Source of the DNA: an uncultured Porphyromonadaceae bacterium
Lineage (GTDB): Bacteria; Bacteroidota; Bacteroidia; Bacteroidales; Barnesiellaceae
Assembly: GCA_900538555.1 (NCBI GenBank)
Contig: UPYI01000001.1
Location: 270,630 to 334,629 of the forward strand
DNA length: 64,000 nucleotides
Reading direction: 5' to 3'
Shown here: piece by piece, positions 46,955 through 55,584 of the stretch
Numbering within the stretch: the first letter of the stretch is position 1
Layout of the letters: each line of letters opens with the position of its first letter
Position numbers and translations under genes: made by a program
The notes under the pieces: model-generated
What the model saw: the letters and a program-made list of their open reading frames with translations, nothing else
The model's database searches: none
What the model was told of the DNA's origin: nothing

Positions 46955-48898
46955 TTACTGCGCATTAACCGTTTTTAGATTATCTTTATAGATAACTACC
47001 GGATATTTTCGGTTCAACGCCTTGATCCATACTTTTTCGAGATAGGTCTGATAGTCCGCCGTCACCTGTCCGCGAACGTCGGTATAGGCTTCAGGATATT
47101 TTTTCAACATTTTGCCCGAAGTAAATACTACCGGATAGGTTTTGTCGGTTGCAGGAGCCGAAGCATTGAACGAATAATGGTCTACCCAAGCGTTATCGCC
47201 CTGCGCAAATACCCCGCGCTGAATACGTACGGCACGTACCGTGTCGTTGTTAAATTCCCGATACAACGTGGTAATGACCGAATCGGAATCTATCGTCCGG
47301 ATACGTTCTTTCACGGCATTCGCTACCGAATCGTTTATAGCTTGAATGACAAATCCCTTGAACCGGGGCGAAGTCCAAGCATAATCCTTACGGTGTTTCT
47401 TGAAATATGCCGCCAGACCTTTGGTATCCTGCGAAGCCTTGTCCCAAACTTCGCGGGTGCTGATCTCGAACAGCATCATGCCGTCGCGATATTCGTTCAT
47501 CAAGTTTTTGAATTCGGGATATTTCGATTCCAATGTTCCTTTTTCCCGATCGATCAATGCTTTCTCGACAGAGCGGTTCAGCCAAGTATCGATAAATGTT
47601 TCGGGATTGGCAATGGCTCCGCGCACTTTGCCCATCATCGACGCCGAGAAATCGGCTACCGAAACGGTCTTACCGTCGAACGAGAAGATAGGTGCATCCA
47701 CCTTGCTCCATTCGTTCCGTATCGAATCCAGCATCGTCGGCTTTATATTTTCGAGCTGCTCGATCATACGTGCTTTTTCCGGCTCGTTCACCACCAGATG
47801 ATACTCCTGTTTGAGTTTTTCGATCATAGCTTCGCGAGCCATATTGCCGCGTTCGTCGCGAGCCATCATGCCGGTGATTTCGGAACGCATCTGTTCAAAC
47901 GGTTTCAGGCTGCGCTTATCCAGCAATTTGATGATATGCCAACCGTAAGGCGAAGCTACCGGTTCGGAGATGTCGCCGGGATTTTCAAGGGCATAAGCCG
48001 CAGTTTCAAATTCTTTTACATAGCTTCCGATGCCGAACCACGGCAATTCGCCGCCACGCGAAGCGGTACCTCTGTCTTCGGAATATTTTTTAGCCAACTC
48101 AGCAAAGTCGCCGCCGTCGCGCAACTCCTGCATGATCTCTTTTACCTGCGCCTCTTTCTGCTCTTTTTGTGCGCTCGTAGCTCCACGGGGCAACAGCAAC
48201 AAGATATGCGATACCAGACGTTCTCCGGGATCGGCACAACGGCTGTGCAGTTTGATGATGTGATAACCGAACTGGGTCTTTACCAGATCGGACACTTCGC
48301 CGGGCTGCAAGGCATAGGCTGCGGTTTCAAAAGCGTAAACCACTCGCCCGCCTCTGAATTTTCCAAGATAGCCGTTCTGCATACGCGACCCGTCTTCGGA
48401 ATATTCTGCCGCCAGTTTGCCGAAGTCTTCACCTTGACGGATGCGGTCTAATATCGCCTGGGCTTTTTCCCGAGCCTTTTCATCGGCATCAACCACGCCG
48501 TTTTCGGGACGAATGAGGATGTGGCTTACTTCAATATCTTCTCCCATACGGGCATAGGCTTCACGCGCCAGCTTTTCATCGACCGACGAATCGATCAGAT
48601 AGGGTTTCGCCAACTCGTCGCGGTAACCTTCCAACTCGGTACGGAACGCTTCGGTGGTGTCGATACCGGCTGCTTCGGCTTCCGCCACTTTCAGTTTATA
48701 GTTTACAAACAGTTTCACATATTCGTCGAGCGATTTATTATCGACCTGCTGCTGGCTGTTCTTATTGTAGATATACTCAAATTCCGATTTATGAATATCC
48801 TTTCCGTTTATTTTCATTACGACAGGATCGTCGGCAACTTGTGCCGAAACGGAAGAGACAGCGGCTAAGCAAGCCCATAAAAGCCATTTGTTTTTCAT
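46955..48898 (-). CDS. Periplasmic peptidyl-prolyl isomerase with two parvulin domains
   Basis: 647 residues with a signal peptide (LLWACLAAVSSVSAQ). An N-terminal chaperone helix region precedes two parvulin domains at about 125-220 (EVSHILIRPENG ... SEDGSRMQNGYLGKF ... FGYHIIKLHSR) and about 228-330 (VSHILLLLPRG ... SEDRGTASRGGELPWFG ... YGWHIIKLLDKR). A long C-terminal helical part follows. It acts on outer membrane and secreted proteins in the periplasm. First gene of the foldase-OstA-mutL group, with a -7 box inside a hairpin at 48963-49025. Confidence 0.9.
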   Translation of the reverse strand: MKNKWLLWACLAAVSSVSAQVADDPVVMKINGKDIHKSEFEYIYNKNSQQQVDNKSLDEYVKLFVNYKLKVAEAEAAGIDTTEAFRTELEGYRDELAKPYLIDSSVDEKLAREAYARMGEDIEVSHILIRPENGVVDADEKAREKAQAILDRIRQGEDFGKLAAEYSEDGSRMQNGYLGKFRGGRVVYAFETAAYALQPGEVSDLVKTQFGYHIIKLHSRCADPGERLVSHILLLLPRGATSAQKEQKEAQVKEIMQELRDGGDFAELAKKYSEDRGTASRGGELPWFGIGSYVKEFETAAYALENPGDISEPVASPYGWHIIKLLDKRSLKPFEQMRSEITGMMARDERGNMAREAMIEKLKQEYHLVVNEPEKARMIEQLENIKPTMLDSIRNEWSKVDAPIFSFDGKTVSVADFSASMMGKVRGAIANPETFIDTWLNRSVEKALIDREKGTLESKYPEFKNLMNEYRDGMMLFEISTREVWDKASQDTKGLAAYFKKHRKDYAWTSPRFKGFVIQAINDSVANAVKERIRTIDSDSVITTLYREFNNDTVRAVRIQRGVFAQGDNAWVDHYSFNASAPATDKTYPVVFTSGKMLKKYPEAYTDVRGQVTADYQTYLEKVWIKALNRKYPVVIYKDNLKTVNAQ

Positions 48899-48962
48899 TG
48901 TTTCATTTTCTATTTAAAGAGTGCCGGCGCACTACGACCGGACTCGGTTTTTATAAAAAAAC

Positions 48963-49025
48963 AGTACACTATTTTAACGGGTCAAATATAGTAAAATTAT
49001 ACCGGACTCGCTAAAATAGTGTACT
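48963..49025 (-). terminator. guaB terminator hairpin with a -7 box in its loop
   Basis: Arms at 48963-48983 and 49005-49025 are 21-bp inverted repeats with two mismatches (left arm begins AGTACACTATTTTA). On the reverse strand the stem is followed by GTTTTTTT, as for an intrinsic terminator of guaB. The loop side contains TATATTTG on the reverse strand (48990-48983), a full -7 match facing the foldase operon. Confidence 0.7.
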
Positions 49026-49058
49026 ATCGAGTGTGAAAATTTGTCTTTTTTTCAAATT

Positions 49059-50531
49059 TTAGCCCCGACTGTAATTCGGCGCCTCGCTCGTGATGGAGAC
49101 ATCATGCGGGTGGCTTTCGGCAACTCCGGCATTGGTGATGCGCGTAAACTTGGCTTGATGCAGGATTTCTATATTTTTCGCTCCGCAGTATCCCATACCG
49201 GCACGCAACCCGCCGATCATCTGATATACGACTTCGTACAGCGAACCTTTATAGGGCACACGTGCGGCAATACCTTCGGGCACGAGCTTCTTGGCATCCA
49301 TTTCGTTGTCTTGGAAATAACGGTCTTTCGATCCTTTTTCCATAGCTTCCAACGACCCCATACCCCGATACGATTTGTATTTACGTCCGTTGAAAATGAT
49401 CGTCTCGCCCGGAGATTCTTCCACTCCTGCCAGCATACCGCCCAACATAACGGAATAAGCACCAGCCGCCAACGCTTTCACGATGTCGCCCGAATAACGG
49501 ATTCCGCCGTCGGCGATCAACGGCACGCCGGTACCTTCGAGGGCTTTCGCCACATCGTACACGGCAGAGAGCTGAGGTACGCCTACACCGGCAATCACCC
49601 GGGTCGTACAGATAGAACCCGGACCGATTCCGACTTTCACGCCGTCGGCTCCGGCTTCCACCAGATATTTGGCGGCCTCGCCGGTAGCGATATTGCCTAC
49701 CACTACATCCAGTTCGGGGTATTTGGCTTTTACCTGTTTCAATACGCCGACAACGCCTTTCGAATGTCCGTGCGCCGTGTCGATCACAATGGCATCGACA
49801 CCGGCTTCTACCAGCGCATCGACACGTTGCATCGAATCGGCGGTAACGCCTACGCCTGCCGCTACACGCAGACGGCCCCATTTGTCCTTGCAGGCAAACG
49901 GTTTGTCTTTGGCTTTGGTAATATCCTTGTAAGTTACCAAGCCTACCAAACGTCCGTCTTTATCGACGACAGGCAGCTTTTCGATTTTATTTTTTTGGAG
50001 AATATCGGCAGCCTGTTCCAGATCGGTAGACTGCGAGGTGACCACCAGATTGTCTTTGGTCATCACCAAGTCGATGAGTTTGTCGAGATCGCGTTCGAAA
50101 CGCAGGTCGCGGTTCGTCACGATACCGACCAGCATCCGATCGTCATCGACTACCGGAATACCCCCGATATGAAATTCTTTCATCATCGCCAGCGCATCGC
50201 GTACCGTAGAGCCGCGTTTGATAGTCACCGGATCGTAAATCATACCGTTCTCGGCACGTTTTACCGTGTGTACCTGCTTGGCTTGCGCCTCGATCGACAT
50301 ATTTTTATGGATCACACCGATACCGCCTTCGCGTGCAATCGCAATGGCTAATTGCGCTTCGGTCACCGTGTCCATTGCGGCGGAAACCAAAGGTATGTTC
50401 AATCGGATATTACGTGAAAACTTCGTCGAGAGCTCGACATTGCGAGGGAGAACCTCGGAGTAAGCGGGGATCAACAGGACATCGTCGAATGTCAATCCGT
50501 CCATAACCACCTTGTCTGCAATAAATGACAT
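49059..50531 (-). CDS. guaB: Inosine-5'-monophosphate dehydrogenase
   Basis: 490 residues. The N-terminus GLTFDDVLLIPAYSEVLPRN is the classic IMPDH start. A pair of CBS domains occupies about 95-205, a regulatory module inserted in the TIM barrel. The catalytic loop is GPGSICTTRVIAGVGVPQ with Cys at about 305, and the flap Arg/Tyr region is KSYRGMGSLEAM. It oxidises IMP to XMP with NAD in guanine nucleotide synthesis. Between guaB and the recQ 3' end is a 415-bp gap with a repeat, a terminator and a -7 box. Confidence 0.97.
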   Translation of the reverse strand: MSFIADKVVMDGLTFDDVLLIPAYSEVLPRNVELSTKFSRNIRLNIPLVSAAMDTVTEAQLAIAIAREGGIGVIHKNMSIEAQAKQVHTVKRAENGMIYDPVTIKRGSTVRDALAMMKEFHIGGIPVVDDDRMLVGIVTNRDLRFERDLDKLIDLVMTKDNLVVTSQSTDLEQAADILQKNKIEKLPVVDKDGRLVGLVTYKDITKAKDKPFACKDKWGRLRVAAGVGVTADSMQRVDALVEAGVDAIVIDTAHGHSKGVVGVLKQVKAKYPELDVVVGNIATGEAAKYLVEAGADGVKVGIGPGSICTTRVIAGVGVPQLSAVYDVAKALEGTGVPLIADGGIRYSGDIVKALAAGAYSVMLGGMLAGVEESPGETIIFNGRKYKSYRGMGSLEAMEKGSKDRYFQDNEMDAKKLVPEGIAARVPYKGSLYEVVYQMIGGLRAGMGYCGAKNIEILHQAKFTRITNAGVAESHPHDVSITSEAPNYSRG

Positions 50532-50561
50532 AATGAAAGCACATTAAAATTTTATTGCACG

Positions 50562-50569
50562 CAAAGGTA
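50562..50569 (-). promoter_or_regulatory. -7 box of the guaB promoter
   Basis: Reverse strand TACCTTTG, full TAnnTTTG match, 31 bp before the ATG. No good -33 at the standard spacing. Confidence 0.5.
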
Positions 50570-50732
50570 ATCATTTTTCGCGGAGTGGATCGCATTTCCG
50601 TCTGTTTTTTTACAGTTTTTTTCGCCGACAGGCAATCGCCGCAACGAAACAACCAGCAATTTCCCTCCGGCGCACCCCGTCCCGACAATACCGCAACCAT
50701 ACTGCGCCTACCTGCACCGACAAGACAATATG

Positions 50733-50845
50733 CCATAATGCCCAATCTGTTGCGTTGCCTTCGGAATTCGGGCTAAGCAGTCTCCGTCAGTAAACTCCTG
50801 TCATCCTCATCCTCTGCGCCTTGCATCTTAGAGATTCTAACGCAC
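50733..50845. repeat. Dispersed intergenic repeat, copy B
   Basis: Landmarks CCCAATCTGTTGCGTTGCC, TCGGAATTCGGGCTAAG, CAGTAAACTCCTGTC, AGAGATTCTAACGCAC. It runs directly into the terminator hairpin at 50850, so the full element is about 155 bp here. It lies downstream of recQ. Confidence 0.8.
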
Positions 50846-50849
50846 TGAA

Positions 50850-50889
50850 AAGGGGCTGCTTCAAAATGTAAGTTTTGAAACAACCCCTT
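50850..50889 (-). terminator. recQ terminator hairpin
   Basis: AAGGGGCTGCTTCAAAA pairs with TTTTGAAACAACCCCTT (small bulge) around a 6-nt loop; reading on the reverse strand it ends in CCCCTTTTC. Same family as the hairpins at 15169 and 55521. Confidence 0.8.
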
Positions 50890-50946
50890 GTCGATCGGTT
50901 ATATCAGTCTCCGGAGCGGAGACCGATACATCCCATATTCATTTTT

Positions 50947-53124
50947 TTAATTGCCCATTTCGGAAAGGAACTTGATCCGGATCAAACGGATCTCCTCCTC
51001 GGTGTATTCCCTGCCGAACTCGTCGATCGCATCTTCGATACTGTCGCTTTCGCTCTCCTTGAAGTATTCGAAAATATCATCGACATGCTCGTCGTCCATG
51101 ATTTCGTGCAGGAAGTAGTCGATATTGATTTTCGTACCGGAGTAAACGATTGCTTCGATCTCGTCGAGCAGTTCGTTGAAATCGAGCCCTTTCGATTCGG
51201 CAAGTTCGTCGAGGGCTATTTTCCGGTCGATCGCCTGAATAATCGAGACTTTCAGTTTCGACTTGTTGGCTACGGTGCGCACCCGCAAGTCTTCGGGACG
51301 TTCGATTTCGTTTTCCTCGACATGCGTTTTGATCACCTTGATAAACTCCTCGCCATAGCGTTTTGCTTTTCCGGCTCCGACACCGGGTATATTCTGCAAC
51401 TCTTCGAGGGTAATGGGATAGGTTGTCGCCATAGCTTCCAACGAAGGATCCTGGAAGATGATATAGGGCGGCAGTTCCAACCGTTTGGCAATCTTCTTGC
51501 GCAGGTCTTTCAGTATCGAATAGAGCTCCGGGTCTACGGCACACGACGCACCGCCTTTCATCGGCACTTCTTCCTCTTCTTCGAAATCGCTGTCTTTTAC
51601 GATCTTGAACGATACCGGTTTTTTCAGGAACGCCTTGCCGGCAGGGGTCACTTTCAGCAATCCGTAGTTTTCAATATCTTTATCGAGATAACCTCCGATC
51701 AGCGCCTGACGGATCACTGAGTTCCACGTACGTTCGTCTTCGCCTTGTCCGGTTCCGTACACTTCCAGATCGTCCTGATGATACGACAGGATTTCGTTCG
51801 TTTCTTTCCCCAATAAAACGTCGATCACATGATCGGCTTTGAATTTTTCTTTTAATGCAATTACCGTTTCTATTACAGAACAGAGTAAATCTTTCGCTTC
51901 CACTTGTTTCTTAGGATTTAAACAATTGTCACAGTTTCCACAATTATCCACATTATATTCTTCTCCGAAATAGTGCAGCAACAGTTTGCGACGGCACACC
52001 GACGATTCGGCATACGCCGCTGTCTCCAACAAAAGTTGTTTTCCGATCTCCTGCTCGGCGATAGGTTTTCCCTGCATGAACTTTTCGAGTTTCTGCAAGT
52101 CTTTATTTATATAGAACGTGATACACTGTCCTTCGCCTCCGTCACGTCCCGCACGTCCGGTTTCCTGATAGTAACCTTCCAGACTTTTGGGAATATCGTA
52201 ATGGATCACATACCGCACGTCGGGCTTGTCGATACCCATACCGAACGCAATCGTCGCCACGATCACATCCACTTTTTCGAGCAGGAAAGCATCCTGATTC
52301 TGGGTACGTGTAGCCGAATCCATGCCGGCATGGTAGGGCAATGCGCTGATTCCGTTCACTTGAAGTTTTTCCGCCAGTTCTTCCACCTTTTTCCGGCTCA
52401 GGCAGTATATAATGCCCGATTTGCCCGGCTGACCTTTGATGTATTTGATAATATCGCGGTCGATATTGGCAGTTTTGGGGCGCACTTCATAGTAGAGGTT
52501 GGGACGGTTGAACGAGGATTTGAATACGGACGCATCGTTCATACCCAAATTCTTCTGTATATCGTGCTGCACTTTCGGTGTAGCCGTAGCCGTGAGCGCG
52601 ATCAACGGACGTCCTCCGATCTCGTTGATAATCGGGCGTATGCGACGGTACTCCGGACGGAAGTCATGCCCCCACTCCGAAATACAGTGCGCTTCGTCCA
52701 CCGCATAGAACGAGATGTCCACCTGTTTCAGGAATTCTATATTTTCTTCTTTTGTAAGCGATTCGGGCGCTACATAGAGCAGTTTGGTCTTGCCAGACAA
52801 TATATCGTTCTTGACCTGATCTATTGCCGCCTTGTTCAGAGAGGAATTAATAAAGTGTGCGACACCGTCGTCTTCACTAAAATTACGCATCGCGTCCACC
52901 TGATTTTTCATCAAGGCGATCAGCGGGGAAATGACTATTGCAGTGCCCGGGAGCATCAATGATGGTAATTGATAGCATAAAGACTTGCCCCCACCTGTCG
53001 GCATCAATACGAATGTATCGTTGCCGTCAAGCAAATTCCGGATGATAGCTTCCTGGTTGCCCTTGAAGTGATCGAATCCGAATTTTTGTTTTAAGACTTC
53101 TGTCAATTTCGATTTTCCCGCCAT
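50947..53124 (-). CDS. recQ: ATP-dependent DNA helicase RecQ
   Basis: 725 residues. Helicase motifs are LMPTGGGKSLCYQLPSL (Walker A, about 38-54), AVDEAHCISEWGHDFRPEY (DEAH with RecQ aromatic loop) and QETGRAGRDG (motif VI). The RecQ-Ct zinc site uses cysteines in VCRRKLL and NCGNCDNC; a winged helix follows. An HRDC domain is at about 520-600 (YPITLEELQNIPGVGAGKAK). An extra acidic tail of about 100 residues follows, longer than E. coli RecQ but common in Bacteroidetes. It unwinds DNA 3'-5' in recombination and fork repair. 106 bp downstream of clpX. Confidence 0.95.
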   Translation of the reverse strand: MAGKSKLTEVLKQKFGFDHFKGNQEAIIRNLLDGNDTFVLMPTGGGKSLCYQLPSLMLPGTAIVISPLIALMKNQVDAMRNFSEDDGVAHFINSSLNKAAIDQVKNDILSGKTKLLYVAPESLTKEENIEFLKQVDISFYAVDEAHCISEWGHDFRPEYRRIRPIINEIGGRPLIALTATATPKVQHDIQKNLGMNDASVFKSSFNRPNLYYEVRPKTANIDRDIIKYIKGQPGKSGIIYCLSRKKVEELAEKLQVNGISALPYHAGMDSATRTQNQDAFLLEKVDVIVATIAFGMGIDKPDVRYVIHYDIPKSLEGYYQETGRAGRDGGEGQCITFYINKDLQKLEKFMQGKPIAEQEIGKQLLLETAAYAESSVCRRKLLLHYFGEEYNVDNCGNCDNCLNPKKQVEAKDLLCSVIETVIALKEKFKADHVIDVLLGKETNEILSYHQDDLEVYGTGQGEDERTWNSVIRQALIGGYLDKDIENYGLLKVTPAGKAFLKKPVSFKIVKDSDFEEEEEVPMKGGASCAVDPELYSILKDLRKKIAKRLELPPYIIFQDPSLEAMATTYPITLEELQNIPGVGAGKAKRYGEEFIKVIKTHVEENEIERPEDLRVRTVANKSKLKVSIIQAIDRKIALDELAESKGLDFNELLDEIEAIVYSGTKINIDYFLHEIMDDEHVDDIFEYFKESESDSIEDAIDEFGREYTEEEIRLIRIKFLSEMGN

Positions 53125-53230
53125 ACGGATGTGTGTTTAGTGGTTTATAAAATCAGGTCGTTCGCATAATTGCGCCTAACAAATTTATAAACAACTACCT
53201 TATTTTTCCAATTTTTTTCGGCTATTTTTT

Positions 53231-54475
53231 TTACTGAAAAGCCAATATATTCGATTTTTCCATCTTTGCTTTCGCATATTCGCGCGTAATGCGTATCTCT
53301 TTGCAATCGCTCGACGGAGTTTCGTACATGGCATCCATCATCACCGTTTCGACAATCGAGCGCAATCCACGCGCACCGACCTTAAATTCCATCGCCTTTT
53401 CCACGATGTAATCGAGCATATCGTCGTCGAACGAAAGTTTCACGCCGTCCATATCGAACAGCTTGATATATTGTTTGACGATCGAATTTTTCGGCTCGGT
53501 CAAGATGCGGCGCAATGCCGTGACATCGAGCGGTTGAAGATAGGTGAGTATAGGCAAACGCCCGATAATTTCGGGGATAAGCCCGAAGGCTTTCAGATCT
53601 TGCGGGGCAATGTACTGCAACAGGTTGTTGCGGTCGATTTCCGTCGAATTGCCTCCGCCCTTGTAGCCGACCACATGCGTATTGAGGCGTTGGGCAATCT
53701 TCCGTTCGATGCCGTCGAACGCACCTCCGCATATATACAGGATGTCTTTCGTATTGACCGGAATCATTTTCTGGTCGGGATGTTTTCTGCCTCCTTGCGG
53801 CGGTACGTTCACGATCGAACCTTCCAACAGTTTCAGCAAACCCTGCTGTACGCCCTCGCCGCTGACATCGCGCGTGATGCTGGGATTGTCGCTCTTCCGG
53901 GCGATCTTGTCGATCTCGTCGATAAACACGATACCCCGTTCTGCCGCAGCTACATCGTAATCAGCCACCTGCAACAACCGGGTGAGAATGCTCTCTATGT
54001 CTTCGCCTACATATCCCGCTTCGGTCAGCACGGTGGCATCCACAATCGTGAAAGGCACTTTCAGCAAGCGCGCGATCGTTTTTGCCAACAAGGTCTTACC
54101 CGTACCGGTAGAACCTACCATGATGATGTTGGACTTTTCGATCTCCACATCATCAGCCGATTGTTTTTGCAACAAACGTTTATAGTGATTGAACACGGAC
54201 ACTGCCAGATAACGTTTGGCATCGTCCTGTCCGATCACATATTGATCGAGAAATTTTTTTATTTCCACGGGGGTAGGCAGATCCTCCCGCGAAATTTTCC
54301 AATTGCCTTTTCCGGCTTTCGGCGTTTTGGGCATATACTCCTCCAAGACCATGTGCGCCTGCTCGATACACTCGTCACAGATGAAACTGTTGTCGTGACC
54401 GGGCATCAGCACAGAGACCTCGTTCTCGGAGCGGCCGCAAAAACTACAATGCCTGCCGGTTCCTTTTTTAGCCAT
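53231..54475 (-). CDS. clpX: ATP-dependent protease ATP-binding subunit ClpX
   Basis: 414 residues. The N-terminal C4 zinc finger is CSFCGRSENEV ... CDECIEQA (about 10-40). The AAA+ core has Walker A GSTGTGKT, the pore loop GYVG, Walker B IVFIDEIDKI and sensor region RDVSGEGVQQGLLKLLEG. The IGF-type loop for docking ClpP is not in its textbook form but the region is present. It unfolds tagged substrates and feeds them to ClpP, encoded 38 bp upstream on the same strand. Confidence 0.97.
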   Translation of the reverse strand: MAKKGTGRHCSFCGRSENEVSVLMPGHDNSFICDECIEQAHMVLEEYMPKTPKAGKGNWKISREDLPTPVEIKKFLDQYVIGQDDAKRYLAVSVFNHYKRLLQKQSADDVEIEKSNIIMVGSTGTGKTLLAKTIARLLKVPFTIVDATVLTEAGYVGEDIESILTRLLQVADYDVAAAERGIVFIDEIDKIARKSDNPSITRDVSGEGVQQGLLKLLEGSIVNVPPQGGRKHPDQKMIPVNTKDILYICGGAFDGIERKIAQRLNTHVVGYKGGGNSTEIDRNNLLQYIAPQDLKAFGLIPEIIGRLPILTYLQPLDVTALRRILTEPKNSIVKQYIKLFDMDGVKLSFDDDMLDYIVEKAMEFKVGARGLRSIVETVMMDAMYETPSSDCKEIRITREYAKAKMEKSNILAFQ

Positions 54476-54513
54476 TCAAAAAAAAGAGTTATAGTATTAT
54501 GTGTGTGAAATCG

Positions 54514-55191
54514 TTATTTGCCGGCTCTTACCAACACTTCGTCGATCATGCCGTATGCTTTCGCCTCTTCGGCGGTCATCCAGTAATCGCGGTCGGAATC
54601 TTTCTCCACCCGCTCGAACGGATTGCCCGAATGGTCGGCAATAATCGTATAGAGTTCCTTTTTCAATTTCTGGATCTCACGGGCTGTGATTTCGATATCG
54701 GAAGCTTGTCCCTGCGCCCCACCCATCGGCTGGTGGATCATCACACGCGAATGACGCAATGCAAACCGTTTTCCGGGTGTGCCGGCTACCAGCAACACAG
54801 CACCCATCGAGGCTGCCATGCCGGTACAGATCGTCGATACGTCGCTACCGATAAACTGCATCGTATCGTAAATACCCAATCCGGCATATACCGAACCGCC
54901 GGGCGTATTAAAATAGATGGAAATGTCTTTCCCGGGATCGGCTGAATCGAGATAGAGCAACTGGGCTTCTATCACATTTGCCGTATAGTCGTCGATAGGC
55001 GTGCCCAAAAAGATGATACGGTCCATCATCAATCTGGAAAACACATCCATTTGAGTGACGTTCAGTTGCCGTTCCTCCATGATCGAGGGAGAAAGATAAC
55101 TGCTCGTAATGACATGGTTGGCATACTGGTCGAGTGCCAGACCATTCATACCCAAATGCTTTACCGCATAGTTTCTAAAATCATTCACCAT
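54514..55191 (-). CDS. clpP: ATP-dependent Clp protease proteolytic subunit
   Basis: 225 residues from the ATG at 55189-55191; the frame is open for 50 more codons upstream, but those are not ClpP-like and run back over the promoter. Catalytic Ser lies in TGMAASMGAVLLVAGTPG, His in RVMIHQPMGG and Asp near the C-terminus (GMIDEVL). It forms the tetradecameric chamber that degrades substrates delivered by ClpX. Leader of about 120 nt from the promoter at 55321-55353. Confidence 0.96.
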   Translation of the reverse strand: MVNDFRNYAVKHLGMNGLALDQYANHVITSSYLSPSIMEERQLNVTQMDVFSRLMMDRIIFLGTPIDDYTANVIEAQLLYLDSADPGKDISIYFNTPGGSVYAGLGIYDTMQFIGSDVSTICTGMAASMGAVLLVAGTPGKRFALRHSRVMIHQPMGGAQGQASDIEITAREIQKLKKELYTIIADHSGNPFERVEKDSDRDYWMTAEEAKAYGMIDEVLVRAGK

Positions 55192-55320
55192 AATTATTCG
55201 TTTATATGTAGTATTGTTGTTGTCGTACAAAAATTTCAAACGTGTTCCTCGCTGCGGGAAGCACGGACAGTACCGTGACAAATCCGGATTATGCCGTGTG
55301 CATACGACTTTCACGCAAGG

Positions 55321-55353
55321 CAAAGGTATAAATAAAAACAAGTATGGAGCAAA
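55321..55353 (-). promoter_or_regulatory. Promoter of clpP-clpX
   Basis: Reverse strand TTTG, 21-bp spacer, TACCTTTG: full consensus at both boxes. With the terminator at 55521 it explains the 393-bp tig-clpP gap; no gene seen there. Confidence 0.7.
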
Positions 55354-55520
55354 TTTATTCCACGTTCCGTTTTTTATTTATCGCTAAAAGGAGAAAAAAA
55401 AATGAAATACCGCCACGACAACTGTCACTTCCGAACAACATACGGCAGCCGCACACGGCTCTCCTCGTCCGGAATGCCCGTCCTGCACGCATATCCGGGC
55501 AAAGACATTCCAACGCACCG

Positions 55521-55563
55521 AAAAGGGGTTGCATCGAAAACTTCATTTCGACACAACCCCTTT
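55521..55563 (-). terminator. tig terminator hairpin
   Basis: GGGGTTG pairs with CAACCCC and TCGAAA with TTTCGA, with AAAA/TTTT on the outside. The flank CAACGCACCGAAAAGGGG is shared with the hairpins at 15169 and 50850. Confidence 0.8.
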
Positions 55564-55584
55564 CTATATTGTTATCGGATACGA

